A stretch of DNA of 43,941 nucleotides from Candidatus Hatepunaea meridiana (lineage in GTDB: Bacteria > Electryoneota > AABM5-125-24 > Hatepunaeales > Hatepunaeaceae): the NCBI GenBank assembly GCA_030765125.1, contig JAVCDD010000317.1, positions 1-43,941 of the forward strand. The letters are read 5' to 3'. Within the stretch, counting starts at the first letter, position 1. Every line of letters starts with the position of its first letter. A program made the translations under genes and the position numbers. The notes under the pieces are model-generated. The model made no database searches and was not told the origin of the DNA. It saw only the letters and a program-made list of their open reading frames with translations. Shown here one piece after another: positions 31,697 to 39,474 of the stretch.

Positions 31697-32812
31697 GTGA
31701 AAATCCTTTATGTTGCTCCGGAAAACGTAACCGGCGGTTTCAACTTATTTGCGGAAGGTCATCGAAAGCGTGGCAATGAGTGCAGGTGGATAACTTTTTT
31801 TCACAATCAATTCGGTTTTGAAGAAGACCTTTGCCTTGATCTTTGGGGTATGCCAATAACAGATTGGGTGCATAAACTGCGTAGTTTTCTAAATCGCATA
31901 CAATCAGCACCAGATCTACCTGAATTAAACGGTAATCCACCTGTATGGCGTCCGAATTCGGTTATGGAAGCAATACTATACAGGGTTAGAGACATAAAAA
32001 ATAATTCTCGTATCAAGCGGGCAATTTCCAAGTGGAACCTGAATGATTTTGATATTTACCATTTTGAGCAAGGTATCGATCTTTTCCGTAGCGGTCACTG
32101 GATAAAAGAACTTCAAAAGCGTGGTAAAGGAATAGTTGCATTCTATCATGGCACAGATTTGCGTAACCGCGGAGTAATTCCGGCAGTTCATTCAGCGGCA
32201 GTGTTGAATTTAACATCAGAGATTGATTTGCTTGATCGCATACCAGGGATGAAGTATCTCTATTTACCTATAGATACTGAGACGCTTCCAAAGCGGCAGC
32301 GTTCGATGTTGCGTCAGGTGTTAACACCTGATGCAACCGATAACGGTGTGATTAGAATATGTCATGCAGCACGAAATCGAAAATTAAAGGGCAGTGATTA
32401 TATTGAGTCAGTTGTAATAGGACTGAAAGAGAAGTATGATATTGAATGGGTTATGATTGAAAATATGGATCATCATCAGGCGTTGCAAATAAAAGCGAAT
32501 TGTGATATATGCATTGACCAATTGACTGATATTGGAGGTTGGGGATACGGTGCAAGTTCTGTCGAGTCATTAGCTATGGGCATTCCGACTTTAACAAGGA
32601 TCAACTCCCAAGTAGCAGATTTCCTGGGTGAGCATCCGTTTGTGCCAGTTACAAGGGATTCCCTTAGAAATGAATTGATTAATTTGATAGAAAACCCTAA
32701 GCGACGTCAAGAAATATCGGAGTATAGTTTGCAGTGGGTTAAAGACAGACATAGTATTGATGCTGTTATGGACACATTATATAGCTATTACTCTGAAGTG
32801 GGTTTGATTTGA
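31697..32812 (+). CDS. Glycosyltransferase, GT-B fold (GT4-like)
   Basis: This 371-residue cytoplasmic enzyme has a GT-B pattern. The N-terminal domain begins KILYVAPENVTGGFNLF, and the C-terminal donor-binding domain includes ICHAARNRKLKGSDYI and YGASSVESLAMGIPTLT, where Glu290 is the usual donor-binding Glu. The sugar and acceptor are unknown. Residues 207-214 (QVLTPDAT) are encoded by a palindrome at 32309-32336 and lie in the linker between the domains. The start is GTG at 31697 with AGGA six bases upstream. It overlaps the next glycosyltransferase by four bases. The three glycosyltransferases here probably build a surface polysaccharide or glycoconjugate. Confidence 0.82.
   Translation: MKILYVAPENVTGGFNLFAEGHRKRGNECRWITFFHNQFGFEEDLCLDLWGMPITDWVHKLRSFLNRIQSAPDLPELNGNPPVWRPNSVMEAILYRVRDIKNNSRIKRAISKWNLNDFDIYHFEQGIDLFRSGHWIKELQKRGKGIVAFYHGTDLRNRGVIPAVHSAAVLNLTSEIDLLDRIPGMKYLYLPIDTETLPKRQRSMLRQVLTPDATDNGVIRICHAARNRKLKGSDYIESVVIGLKEKYDIEWVMIENMDHHQALQIKANCDICIDQLTDIGGWGYGASSVESLAMGIPTLTRINSQVADFLGEHPFVPVTRDSLRNELINLIENPKRRQEISEYSLQWVKDRHSIDAVMDTLYSYYSEVGLI
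32309..32336. repeat. Palindromic repeat (family H) in frame inside a glycosyltransferase
   Basis: The 28-base sequence is palindromic at 26 of 28 positions around CAGGTGTTAACACCTG. It shares core and reading frame with the ftsY copy at 15519-15545. It encodes LRQVLTPDAT. Confidence 0.85.
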
Positions 32813-33915
32813 AAGTAGCCTGGCTGATGCCGAACCTGCATATTACCGGTGGTGCAAGGGTGGCGGTTGAGCTTTCTGACCGAATGGTTGAAAGAGGACA
32901 CGACTTCTCTCTTCTTATACCGACCGGACGATACAGACTTCCTTATAAGCTGTCTGCAAAAGTTATCGAATGCGGAAAACCGGTTAAAAATCCGTTGATT
33001 GCGGTACTTAGCGGAATGACATCGATGATGCAGAAAGTACCGGAAGTAGACGTTATAATAGGCTGTATGCCGCCTTATGCTCTGCTTGCCGGGAAAATTG
33101 CACGTAAACGTGGCATTCCAGCAGTGAATTACGTATTGAATGACGATGTACATTTTTTTGATGATAAGAGCTTTATACGATCTGAATTGTTATTGAAAGC
33201 TTATCGTTCAATTGCCAGACGCGCTATTAAATCGGTAACTGTTTTCGTTAATTCTCACTGGACGGCAGTTCGTTGTGTCAGCGAAGGAGGTGGTAGACCG
33301 TTTGCTATTGTACCGCATGGTTTTAATCCGGATGTTTTTTTTCCGGTTAAAGATGGAAAGAGTCGGACAGGAATGTCTGACCTACCCGGTATTAAAAACA
33401 GTGTTCGTTTGATTACAGTTGGCAGACATATACGCTGGAAGGGGTTTAACGATCTTGTTGATGCGCTGAACCTTATTGATAGGAACAAGTATTCATTTGA
33501 ACTTATAGTCGTTAGCCAGGATGAACTTGATATATCAAAAGCTGATTTTAATATTACTTTAAATAAACCTGATAACGATAGAGAATTAGCGGATCTATAT
33601 CGTTCAGGTGAGATATTCATACATAGTTCCTGGTTCGAGGGTTTTGGCATGCCGCCACTCGAAGCGCAAGCCTGTGGACTGGCAGTGATTTCAACCGATT
33701 GTGGGGGAATAAGAGAATTCTTACGTGATAAGGAAAACGCACTAATAGTATCACCACGTGAACCGAGGACGCTTGCATGGGCGATTATGAAGTTAATATG
33801 TGATGTAGGCTATCGAAACAAAATCGCTGATCGAGGTCTTGAAGACAGCGTTGAATTCACCTGGGATAAGGTCGCTGATCGATTTGAGGATGCCTTGGAG
33901 AGGCTGAAAGGATAA
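32809..33915 (+). CDS. Glycosyltransferase family 4
   Basis: This 368-residue GT-B enzyme has an N-terminal acceptor domain (VAWLMPNLHITGGARVAVEL). Its C-terminal donor domain has TVGRHIRWKGFNDLVDAL (about 203-220) and the EX7E-type segment FEGFGMPPLEAQACGLAVI (about 278-296). It transfers a sugar from a nucleotide donor with retention, as is usual for GT4. Residues 185-193 (SRTGMSDLP) between the two domains are encoded by a family A half-element. The TTG start at 32809 overlaps the upstream gene by four bases. The product is likely cytoplasmic or membrane-associated and acts with its neighbours. Confidence 0.92.
   Translation: MKVAWLMPNLHITGGARVAVELSDRMVERGHDFSLLIPTGRYRLPYKLSAKVIECGKPVKNPLIAVLSGMTSMMQKVPEVDVIIGCMPPYALLAGKIARKRGIPAVNYVLNDDVHFFDDKSFIRSELLLKAYRSIARRAIKSVTVFVNSHWTAVRCVSEGGGRPFAIVPHGFNPDVFFPVKDGKSRTGMSDLPGIKNSVRLITVGRHIRWKGFNDLVDALNLIDRNKYSFELIVVSQDELDISKADFNITLNKPDNDRELADLYRSGEIFIHSSWFEGFGMPPLEAQACGLAVISTDCGGIREFLRDKENALIVSPREPRTLAWAIMKLICDVGYRNKIADRGLEDSVEFTWDKVADRFEDALERLKG
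33361..33387. repeat. Family A half-element in frame inside a glycosyltransferase
   Basis: AGTCGGACAGGAATGTCTGA followed by CCTACCC is the complement of the GGTCAGACATTCCTGTC-type repeat. It matches the right arm at 2360-2384 and is read in the same frame (SRTGMSDLP here, SQTRVSDLL there). Only one arm is present. Confidence 0.75.
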
Positions 33916-33950
33916 GTGTTGATAAAAATAAATGCATACAAAATAAATAA

Positions 33951-34874
33951 ATGTCAAAAGTTGAAATATCTATAATTATACCAACTTATAATTCTCTGAA
34001 CCTGCTTGAACAGACAATTGCATGTCTTGAGAAACAATCCCCGGATCCGCAGTTCTTTCAGACAATAGTCGTCGATGACGGATCCACTGATTGTACTTCT
34101 GAGTTTCTTCATTCTTATAATGGCAGGCTCAACCTTGATGTGGTGGTATTTCCTGTTAATAAAGGTAGGGCTGCAGCACGTAATTCAGGTGTAAAGAAGG
34201 CGAAAGGAAAACTACTGCTCTTTATTGATGGTGATATGGTATTTAATGCTAATCTGGTTAAAGATCACCTCAATAAGCACTCTAAAAAGGAAGCGGTTAT
34301 TCTTGGGAAAGTAGTATACAGTAAGTCACTTCCATGTAAGGGATACCAACGATATATAGAAACACGAGGTCCTAACAAACTGCCACCGGGTACCCCGCTT
34401 CCGGGCAGGTATTTTTTAAGCGGGCATACTTCGATACCTAAAGCTGTTTTTAATGATGTTAATGGTTTCGATGAAAGATTCAGAGAGCATGGTGGTGAAG
34501 ACCTTGATTTAGGGATGAGTCTGGTATCTAAAGGATATGAAATAATCTATGCACCGGAACTTTTAACGGAACATCTTCATATTAGAGAACTGAGTGATGT
34601 TTTACGAATAACACGAAAATATGGTAATACAAGTATCCCATTATTAGTAGTAAAACATACTGAACTTATTGAGCAAATGAGACTTAATTGGATGGATCGA
34701 AAGGGGATTATTGGAATCATCAGGCAAATAATATTGTCTAAAACTGTTTACATTGTATTTAAAAGAGCAGGTTTTTTACTAAACAACATTGGAGCACCTC
34801 CATTTCTCTATGATTATTTGGTATTTCGTAATTATTTTATAGGATATGGGGAATCTTTATTAAAACAAGTTTAG
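33951..34874 (+). CDS. Glycosyltransferase family 2
   Basis: This 307-residue GT-A enzyme opens with ISIIIPTYNSLNLLEQTIACL. It continues with VVDDGSTDCT (nucleotide-binding Asp), INKGRAAARNSG-like VNKGRAAARNSGVKKAKG and LLLFIDGDM (metal-binding DxD) at about residues 90-98. GFDERFREHGGEDLDLGMSL is the acceptor-site ED motif. It inverts configuration when adding a sugar, as is general for GT2. The C-terminal 60 residues have a weakly hydrophobic stretch that may touch the membrane. The ATG at 33951 is 35 bases after the previous gene. The acceptor and sugar are unknown. Confidence 0.9.
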   Translation: MSKVEISIIIPTYNSLNLLEQTIACLEKQSPDPQFFQTIVVDDGSTDCTSEFLHSYNGRLNLDVVVFPVNKGRAAARNSGVKKAKGKLLLFIDGDMVFNANLVKDHLNKHSKKEAVILGKVVYSKSLPCKGYQRYIETRGPNKLPPGTPLPGRYFLSGHTSIPKAVFNDVNGFDERFREHGGEDLDLGMSLVSKGYEIIYAPELLTEHLHIRELSDVLRITRKYGNTSIPLLVVKHTELIEQMRLNWMDRKGIIGIIRQIILSKTVYIVFKRAGFLLNNIGAPPFLYDYLVFRNYFIGYGESLLKQV

Positions 34875-34931
34875 AGTTCACGCTTCAAACCGCTTTCAGG
34901 GCGCCATCTCTAACAGCATCACGTTTACTCA

Positions 34932-35006
34932 GGAGTACTCAAGCTTGCTTGAGCCTGATCAATGATTAATGAATGGTAAACCTGCTCAAGCAAGCTTGAG
35001 CACTCC
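34932..35006. repeat. Inverted repeat (family I) upstream of folD
   Basis: GGAGTACTCAAGCTTGCTTG at 34932-34951, then AGCC, pairs with 34982-35006 (ending AGCAAGCTTGAGCACTCC) at 22 of 23 positions in the core. The separation is about 25 bases. It ends 25 bases before the folD ribosome-binding site and could affect that mRNA's structure. Confidence 0.88.
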
Positions 35007-35042
35007 GGAGTGGAATGGCTCTACTTTTTTAAAGGAATTAAT

Positions 35043-35930
35043 GTGGCAGCAATACTAGACGGAAAGGCTCTTTCGAGTCGTATCCGAGCAGATTTAAAAG
35101 TAAAACTTGACCAGGGAATTAATAACGGTCTTCCGCGCCCTTTCCTGACTACAATGCAAGTAGGCGATGATCTGCCGTCAACGGTCTATATTCGAGCAAA
35201 ACAACGTGCCTGCGAAGAGATCGGGATTGGTTTCAGGCATTTTAGGCTACCTGCTGAAACAGGTATGGATGCTTTGCGTAAAGCTGTTTCTGAAGTAAAT
35301 GATGATCCATCAGTGCATGGACTGTTAGTACAAAGCCCTTTACCATCACATTTGAACGAGATTGAAGTACAACGCATGGTTGCTCCCGAAAAGGACGTTG
35401 ATTGCTTCCATCCGGAGAACGTGGGATTACTTTATATCGGTAATGCTCGTTTTCGACCATGTACGGCTGCCGGAATTATTGATTTGCTACTGGCGTATGG
35501 CTTTGATCCGGCGGGGAAGAATGTCGTTATCATCGGAAGATCGGTAATTGTCGGCAGACCGTTAGCGTTAATGATGATGCTAAAAGCGCGTGGTGGAAAT
35601 GCCACAGTAACCGTTTGCCATTCCCGAACAAGGGATTTACCCTCGATTACAAGGCAGGCTGATATATTGGTACCAGCTATTGGAATTGCTGAAATGATCA
35701 GGGGAGATTGGGTAAAAGAGGGTGTAATTGTCGTTGATGTAGGCATTAATCGAATACCTGATGCAACGAAAAAACGCGGTTATAGGTTAGTAGGCGATGT
35801 AGCTTTTAGAGAGGTTGAACCGAAAGCGGAAGCTATCGCGCCTGTTCCAGGTGGCGTAGGCCCCATGACTGTAGCGATTCTATCCCGTAATGTAATGAAT
35901 GCAGCAGGATATATTGATAATTATTCATAA
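35043..35930 (+). CDS. folD: Methylenetetrahydrofolate dehydrogenase/cyclohydrolase
   Basis: FolD oxidises 5,10-methylene-tetrahydrofolate with NADP and hydrolyses the product to 10-formyl-tetrahydrofolate. The 295-residue protein has YIRAKQRACEEIGI with the catalytic Lys, VHGLLVQSPLPSHLN, EKDVDCFHPENVGLL, the NADP loop IIGRSVIVGRPLALMM and the closing PVPGGVGPMTVAIL. The frame extends to an ATG at 35010, but AAAGGA lies six bases before GTG 35043, and the family begins with a short segment like AAILDGKALS, so GTG is preferred. It follows the glycosyltransferases but is not related to them in function. It can supply formyl-folate to purN. Confidence 0.96.
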   Translation: MAAILDGKALSSRIRADLKVKLDQGINNGLPRPFLTTMQVGDDLPSTVYIRAKQRACEEIGIGFRHFRLPAETGMDALRKAVSEVNDDPSVHGLLVQSPLPSHLNEIEVQRMVAPEKDVDCFHPENVGLLYIGNARFRPCTAAGIIDLLLAYGFDPAGKNVVIIGRSVIVGRPLALMMMLKARGGNATVTVCHSRTRDLPSITRQADILVPAIGIAEMIRGDWVKEGVIVVDVGINRIPDATKKRGYRLVGDVAFREVEPKAEAIAPVPGGVGPMTVAILSRNVMNAAGYIDNYS

Positions 35931-35945
35931 CGGGAGTTTTAATTA

Positions 35946-35974
35946 TTGCGATAAATCAACTTAAAACGTATATT
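35946..35974 (+). promoter_or_regulatory. Putative promoter of the beta-propeller lipoprotein gene
   Basis: TTGCGA at 35946-35951 and TATATT at 35969-35974 are spaced by 17 bases, 31 bases before the ATG at 36005. AGGA at 35994-35997 is a suitable ribosome-binding site. Confidence 0.45.
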
Positions 35975-36004
35975 ATAGAGTTAATTAAATATCAGGATAT
36001 TTCA

Positions 36005-37036
36005 ATGAATTCTAATATCACAAAAGCCTTTAATCATTGGCTTATCAGATTGTTCCTGACGGTATTGGTTTGTATATACTTCATTGGGTGTGCGGGAACA
36101 AAAGAAGAGATGTCAACACTTCCGGAAACCGAAGCAGAAGCCGAAGCTGACACTACTGGAATAGACGAAACTGAAGTGCGAGTTGAGATTGGGACAGTTG
36201 CCACACCGGAAGGAGAATCGATTCAATTAACAACAGGTGATTTTCATAACGGAATCGGTAATTTTCACCCGGATGGGAATCACATAGCATTCCAGTCCAA
36301 GCGTGACGGGCATTGGCAGGTATTCGAGCTTAACCTTGACAATAATAGCGAAAACACGCTTTTCACAGATCAATTCAACGATGAAAATCCTATTTGGACG
36401 CCAGATGGATTAAATCTACTTTTCGTTTCTGATCGTGATGGTGGTGGTGATGAATGGGAACGAGATGTATATAGCTTTAATCCAGCCACAGGTGAAGTAA
36501 AACGCCTAACAGATGCCAAGTCGGATGATTGGTATCCAATACCGGTTGATGAAGCGAGCTTTTTATTTCTTTCCGAGCGCGGAACAGATGAAAAATTACA
36601 GGTTATCCACAAGCAGAACTCATTATATATCGGTTTTCTGGATGGGAGCAAACCTTTCAAGATTGTCGGTGCAGAAGTTGATCCAAGTTCTCCTATACCT
36701 TGGAAAGGAAATAGATTTATCATTCGTACTCCTAAAGGTGCATTAGCGGTCTGGTCGGCAGAAGATCAAAGCACTGAACTATTGACACCATCAAATATGA
36801 AATGTGGCAGCGCAACTATCAATCTTGACAAAAATTGGCTGGTTTTTAACTCACGTGAGCAAGGAACAACTTACAAACTTTATCTTTTGGACTTGAATAC
36901 TAAAACGCTTCAGCCTCTCAATACCATAGGTGGTGAAGTCCGCTACCCGCAATTTTCACCGGATGGGAATACAATCCTTTATACCGCTGAAATTGACGAC
37001 TACTATCAGTTGTTCAAACTCCAATTGGCACAATAG
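36005..37036 (+). CDS. WD40-like (PD40/TolB-type) beta-propeller lipoprotein
   Basis: This 343-residue protein has a lipobox (VCIYFIGCAG), so Cys29 or its neighbour is expected to be lipid-modified. An acidic linker (about 38-62) is followed by PD40-type blades: NFHPDGNHIAFQSKRDG, IWTPDGLNLLFVSDRDG and QFSPDGNTILYTAEIDD. Such propellers act as protein-binding scaffolds in the periplasm, as TolB does. Its partner is unknown, and there are no tol genes nearby. It has its own promoter-like site. The downstream gap holds a coding remnant and then the poly-gamma-glutamate genes. Confidence 0.85.
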   Translation: MNSNITKAFNHWLIRLFLTVLVCIYFIGCAGTKEEMSTLPETEAEAEADTTGIDETEVRVEIGTVATPEGESIQLTTGDFHNGIGNFHPDGNHIAFQSKRDGHWQVFELNLDNNSENTLFTDQFNDENPIWTPDGLNLLFVSDRDGGGDEWERDVYSFNPATGEVKRLTDAKSDDWYPIPVDEASFLFLSERGTDEKLQVIHKQNSLYIGFLDGSKPFKIVGAEVDPSSPIPWKGNRFIIRTPKGALAVWSAEDQSTELLTPSNMKCGSATINLDKNWLVFNSREQGTTYKLYLLDLNTKTLQPLNTIGGEVRYPQFSPDGNTILYTAEIDDYYQLFKLQLAQ

Positions 37037-37087
37037 AAAGATGTTTTGCTCAATTATGTTATAGATAACATATTAATTCTTGATTAA

Positions 37088-37300
37088 GGAATAATAAATC
37101 CATATATTAATTACTTATGCTCTTATTCAGAGGTTTTATATCAATCGAATTACTCACTTTCAGTTGCCTTCAATTGTCCACTAAATGTTGAGATTACAGA
37201 TACTATAGAGTCCTCTGCGATAAAAACACAAGATGGAGTTATTATTCAGTATTACAGGGAAAATTATTTTTGCCCGCAACTGAACTGGGAGCAATGTTAG
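37088..37300 (+). pseudogene. Possible coding remnant without a start codon
   Basis: One frame is open for 70 codons (stop TAG at 37298-37300) but has no ATG, GTG or TTG. The translation looks protein-like: NYSLSVAFNCPLNVEITD, then IKTQDGVIIQYY. The CP-N-EITD pattern resembles beta-rich exported domains. Its last 31 bases overlap the pgsB start in another frame. It may be the tail of a lost gene or chance. I give it low weight. Confidence 0.25.
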
Positions 37301-38808
37301 TCCTTTTTCTGATATTACTATTCTTATGTGGTTATGGCGTTTATGAGTACGCCGGTCATCAAAGCCGTTTACGGCGCATACCTCTCCGTATCCACGTGAA
37401 TGGCTCACGTGGAAAATCCTCAGTCACCCGGTTGATTGCTGCCGGACTAAGAGCTGGTGGCGTTAGGACAGTTGCCAAGACAACCGGTACACTACCACGA
37501 ATTATTGATCCCAAAGGTGGTGAAATTGCCATCCTCCGCGATCAACGTGCAAATATAATCGAACAGGTAAAGATACTTAAGTATGTCGAACGCTATAAAC
37601 CGGAAGCATTAGTTATGGAATGTATGGCGGTTTTACCGGAATATCAATGGACGTGCGAAAAGCAAATGGTAAAATCACATATTGGTGTAATTACTAACTG
37701 CCGGTTGGATCATACTAATGAGATGGGGAAATTTCGTGAACAGATAGCTCTATCATTGTCAAATACCTGTCCAACAAACAGTGTGCTTTTTACATCTGAA
37801 AAAACCAATCTAAATATATTAAAGAAGGTTGCTTCCCGTCTTGGAACGGAAATACATCGAGTAGGCGGTAAAGATATTACTATTGATGAATTACGGCGTT
37901 TCGGACACATTGAACACCCTGCAAATGTAGGATTATCTCTTGCTATCTGCGAATGGGCTGGTGTTAATCGTCAAACAGCTCTTGAGGGAATGTATAAGTC
38001 AGTACCTGATGCAGGTGCTCTAAGAGTGGCATTATGTCAAAAGGATGATAAAGAACTTCTGTTTGTTAATGCTCTGGCAGCAAATGACCCGGAATCAACA
38101 CTTGAAATATGGCAGCAGATCAAAGATCGCTTTGCACCGCTTGAGACGGTTGTTATTCTGCTCAATTCACGTGCTGACCGACAGGATCGGAGTATACAGC
38201 TTATTGAGATGGTGGTTGATAGTATTGATTTTGACTATATAGTTCTTACCGGCGAAAAGACCAAGAAGTTTATGGCTCAGATTGCGCATTATAATGTCCC
38301 AAAGAAGAAGTCTATAGCATTAGGCTGGGTAAAACCAGAAAAAACATATAATAAACTTTTTGAATTAATCGATAAGAAAGGAACAATATTAGCTATTGGA
38401 AATGCAGGAGCAGGTGGACTGGATATGTTTAGTTATTTCTATAAGCAAAGAATTTTTCCGGTTGGCCTCAATTGCTCTAATTGCAATTATAGTTTAATGG
38501 ACGAATCCTATCTTATTGATAGTCTGCCATCAATTCATGTGATGGTATCATTAGATGAAAAGTATGACTGGCTTAGACTATCCACGATGTATGGAAGTTA
38601 TAAAATTGGATCGGCATTCGAAATCCCACTAGGCTCAGTAGTTAAAATGTACTGTCCTCACTGTAAGAAAGAACTTAAGAGTTCCCGAAATTGCCCGGAA
38701 TGTGGAATACCAATGATTCTAATGAAAGAATCTGGAGGCGGTGATGCTTATCTTTGCCCGCGCCGTGGGTGTAAAGGACATCTTTTAGGCACTCAGCGTG
38801 GACTGTAG
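37270..38808 (+). CDS. pgsB: Poly-gamma-glutamate synthase PgsB/CapB with Cys-rich C-terminal extension
   Basis: PgsB is the ATP-dependent amide ligase that extends poly-gamma-glutamate, related to Mur ligases. After one N-terminal membrane segment (residues 7-26) comes the P-loop HVNGSRGKSSVTRL (42-55). TTGTLPRI, VMECMAVLPEYQW and ITNCRLDHTNEMG follow, all typical of CapB. The synthase core ends near residue 398, about the full length of Bacillus PgsB. A further 114 residues carry eight cysteines (402, 405, 462, 465, 475, 478, 496, 501), mostly in CxxC pairs, and are probably zinc ribbons. The start is TTG 37270 with AGGGA eight bases upstream. It is followed, after repeats, by pgsC. Confidence 0.92.
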   Translation: MPATELGAMLVLFLILLFLCGYGVYEYAGHQSRLRRIPLRIHVNGSRGKSSVTRLIAAGLRAGGVRTVAKTTGTLPRIIDPKGGEIAILRDQRANIIEQVKILKYVERYKPEALVMECMAVLPEYQWTCEKQMVKSHIGVITNCRLDHTNEMGKFREQIALSLSNTCPTNSVLFTSEKTNLNILKKVASRLGTEIHRVGGKDITIDELRRFGHIEHPANVGLSLAICEWAGVNRQTALEGMYKSVPDAGALRVALCQKDDKELLFVNALAANDPESTLEIWQQIKDRFAPLETVVILLNSRADRQDRSIQLIEMVVDSIDFDYIVLTGEKTKKFMAQIAHYNVPKKKSIALGWVKPEKTYNKLFELIDKKGTILAIGNAGAGGLDMFSYFYKQRIFPVGLNCSNCNYSLMDESYLIDSLPSIHVMVSLDEKYDWLRLSTMYGSYKIGSAFEIPLGSVVKMYCPHCKKELKSSRNCPECGIPMILMKESGGGDAYLCPRRGCKGHLLGTQRGL

Positions 38809-38812
38809 TAGC

Positions 38813-38868
38813 GTAGGCGTCCCTTTGCCTGTGTAAATTAATTATCCACAAGCAGGGATACCCGCTTA
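38813..38868. repeat. Imperfect inverted repeat (family J) between pgsB and pgsC
   Basis: GTAGGCGTCCCTTTGCCTGTG at 38813-38833, split as GTAGGCGTCCC and TTTGCCTGTG, pairs imperfectly with CACAAGCAGGGATACCCGC at 38847-38865. The 38809-39024 gap also holds a short CTCCCGAATGTTCGGGA hairpin near 38915-38933. There is no gene in this gap. Confidence 0.6.
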
Positions 38869-39024
38869 TTACAATCGATTATTTAATTAATAGCATACTC
38901 GTTCCCGCAAGGTTACTCCCGAATGTTCGGGATTGAAATCTGGCAGAAATGCAATCTTTATGTAGTCTGGATTGGGACAAACCTGACTGCAAACACTGAA
39001 TCCCCCAAACTGGAGGAGTAAAAT

Positions 39025-39474
39025 TTGATCGAAATAGCGATAGGTCTTGGTGTCGCTTTTAGTTTAGTATTCCACGAAGTTTTCGGCTTGGCTGCCGGTG
39101 GCATTGTTGTCCCTGGTTATATAGCACTGAACTTTCATAATCCCTATAAATTAGCCGGTACACTAATTGTTGCTATTGTTGTCTGGGCTTGTATTAAATT
39201 AATTGGTCAGTTTGTGTTTATCTATGGGCGGCGCAGGATGGTTCTTGCTGTATTGTTAGGATTTATATTTGGATACCTTTCACGACAGATATTTACTTCT
39301 GGTGTGGGCGTTGTTCAATTAGAAGCTATAGGTTATATTATACCTGGGTTAATAGCCAATTGGATGGAACGTCAAGGAGTGTATAGGACTATCACAACTG
39401 TTCTTATTGGAGGAGCAATGGTACGTTTGATGGTCGTTATTGTAACTGGTGGGCAGATTATTGGCAATGTATAG
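39025..39474 (+). CDS. pgsC: Poly-gamma-glutamate biosynthesis membrane protein PgsC/CapC
   Basis: This 149-residue integral membrane protein has the same length as Bacillus PgsC. It has several hydrophobic segments and the family motifs LGVAFSLVFHEVFGLAAGGIVVPGYIAL near the start (given here as LVFHEVFGLAAGG, then VVPGYIAL) and GYIIPGLIANWMERQG later. It forms the membrane synthesis complex with PgsB and probably helps move the polymer across the inner membrane. The start is TTG 39025 with GGAGGAG six bases upstream. The end overlaps pgsW. Confidence 0.93.
   Translation: MIEIAIGLGVAFSLVFHEVFGLAAGGIVVPGYIALNFHNPYKLAGTLIVAIVVWACIKLIGQFVFIYGRRRMVLAVLLGFIFGYLSRQIFTSGVGVVQLEAIGYIIPGLIANWMERQGVYRTITTVLIGGAMVRLMVVIVTGGQIIGNV

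Noticed and set aside
35010..35042. ATG start for folD
   Set aside because: It lies at the edge of a repeat without a ribosome-binding site, while GTG 35043 has AAAGGA at six bases and fits the family start.
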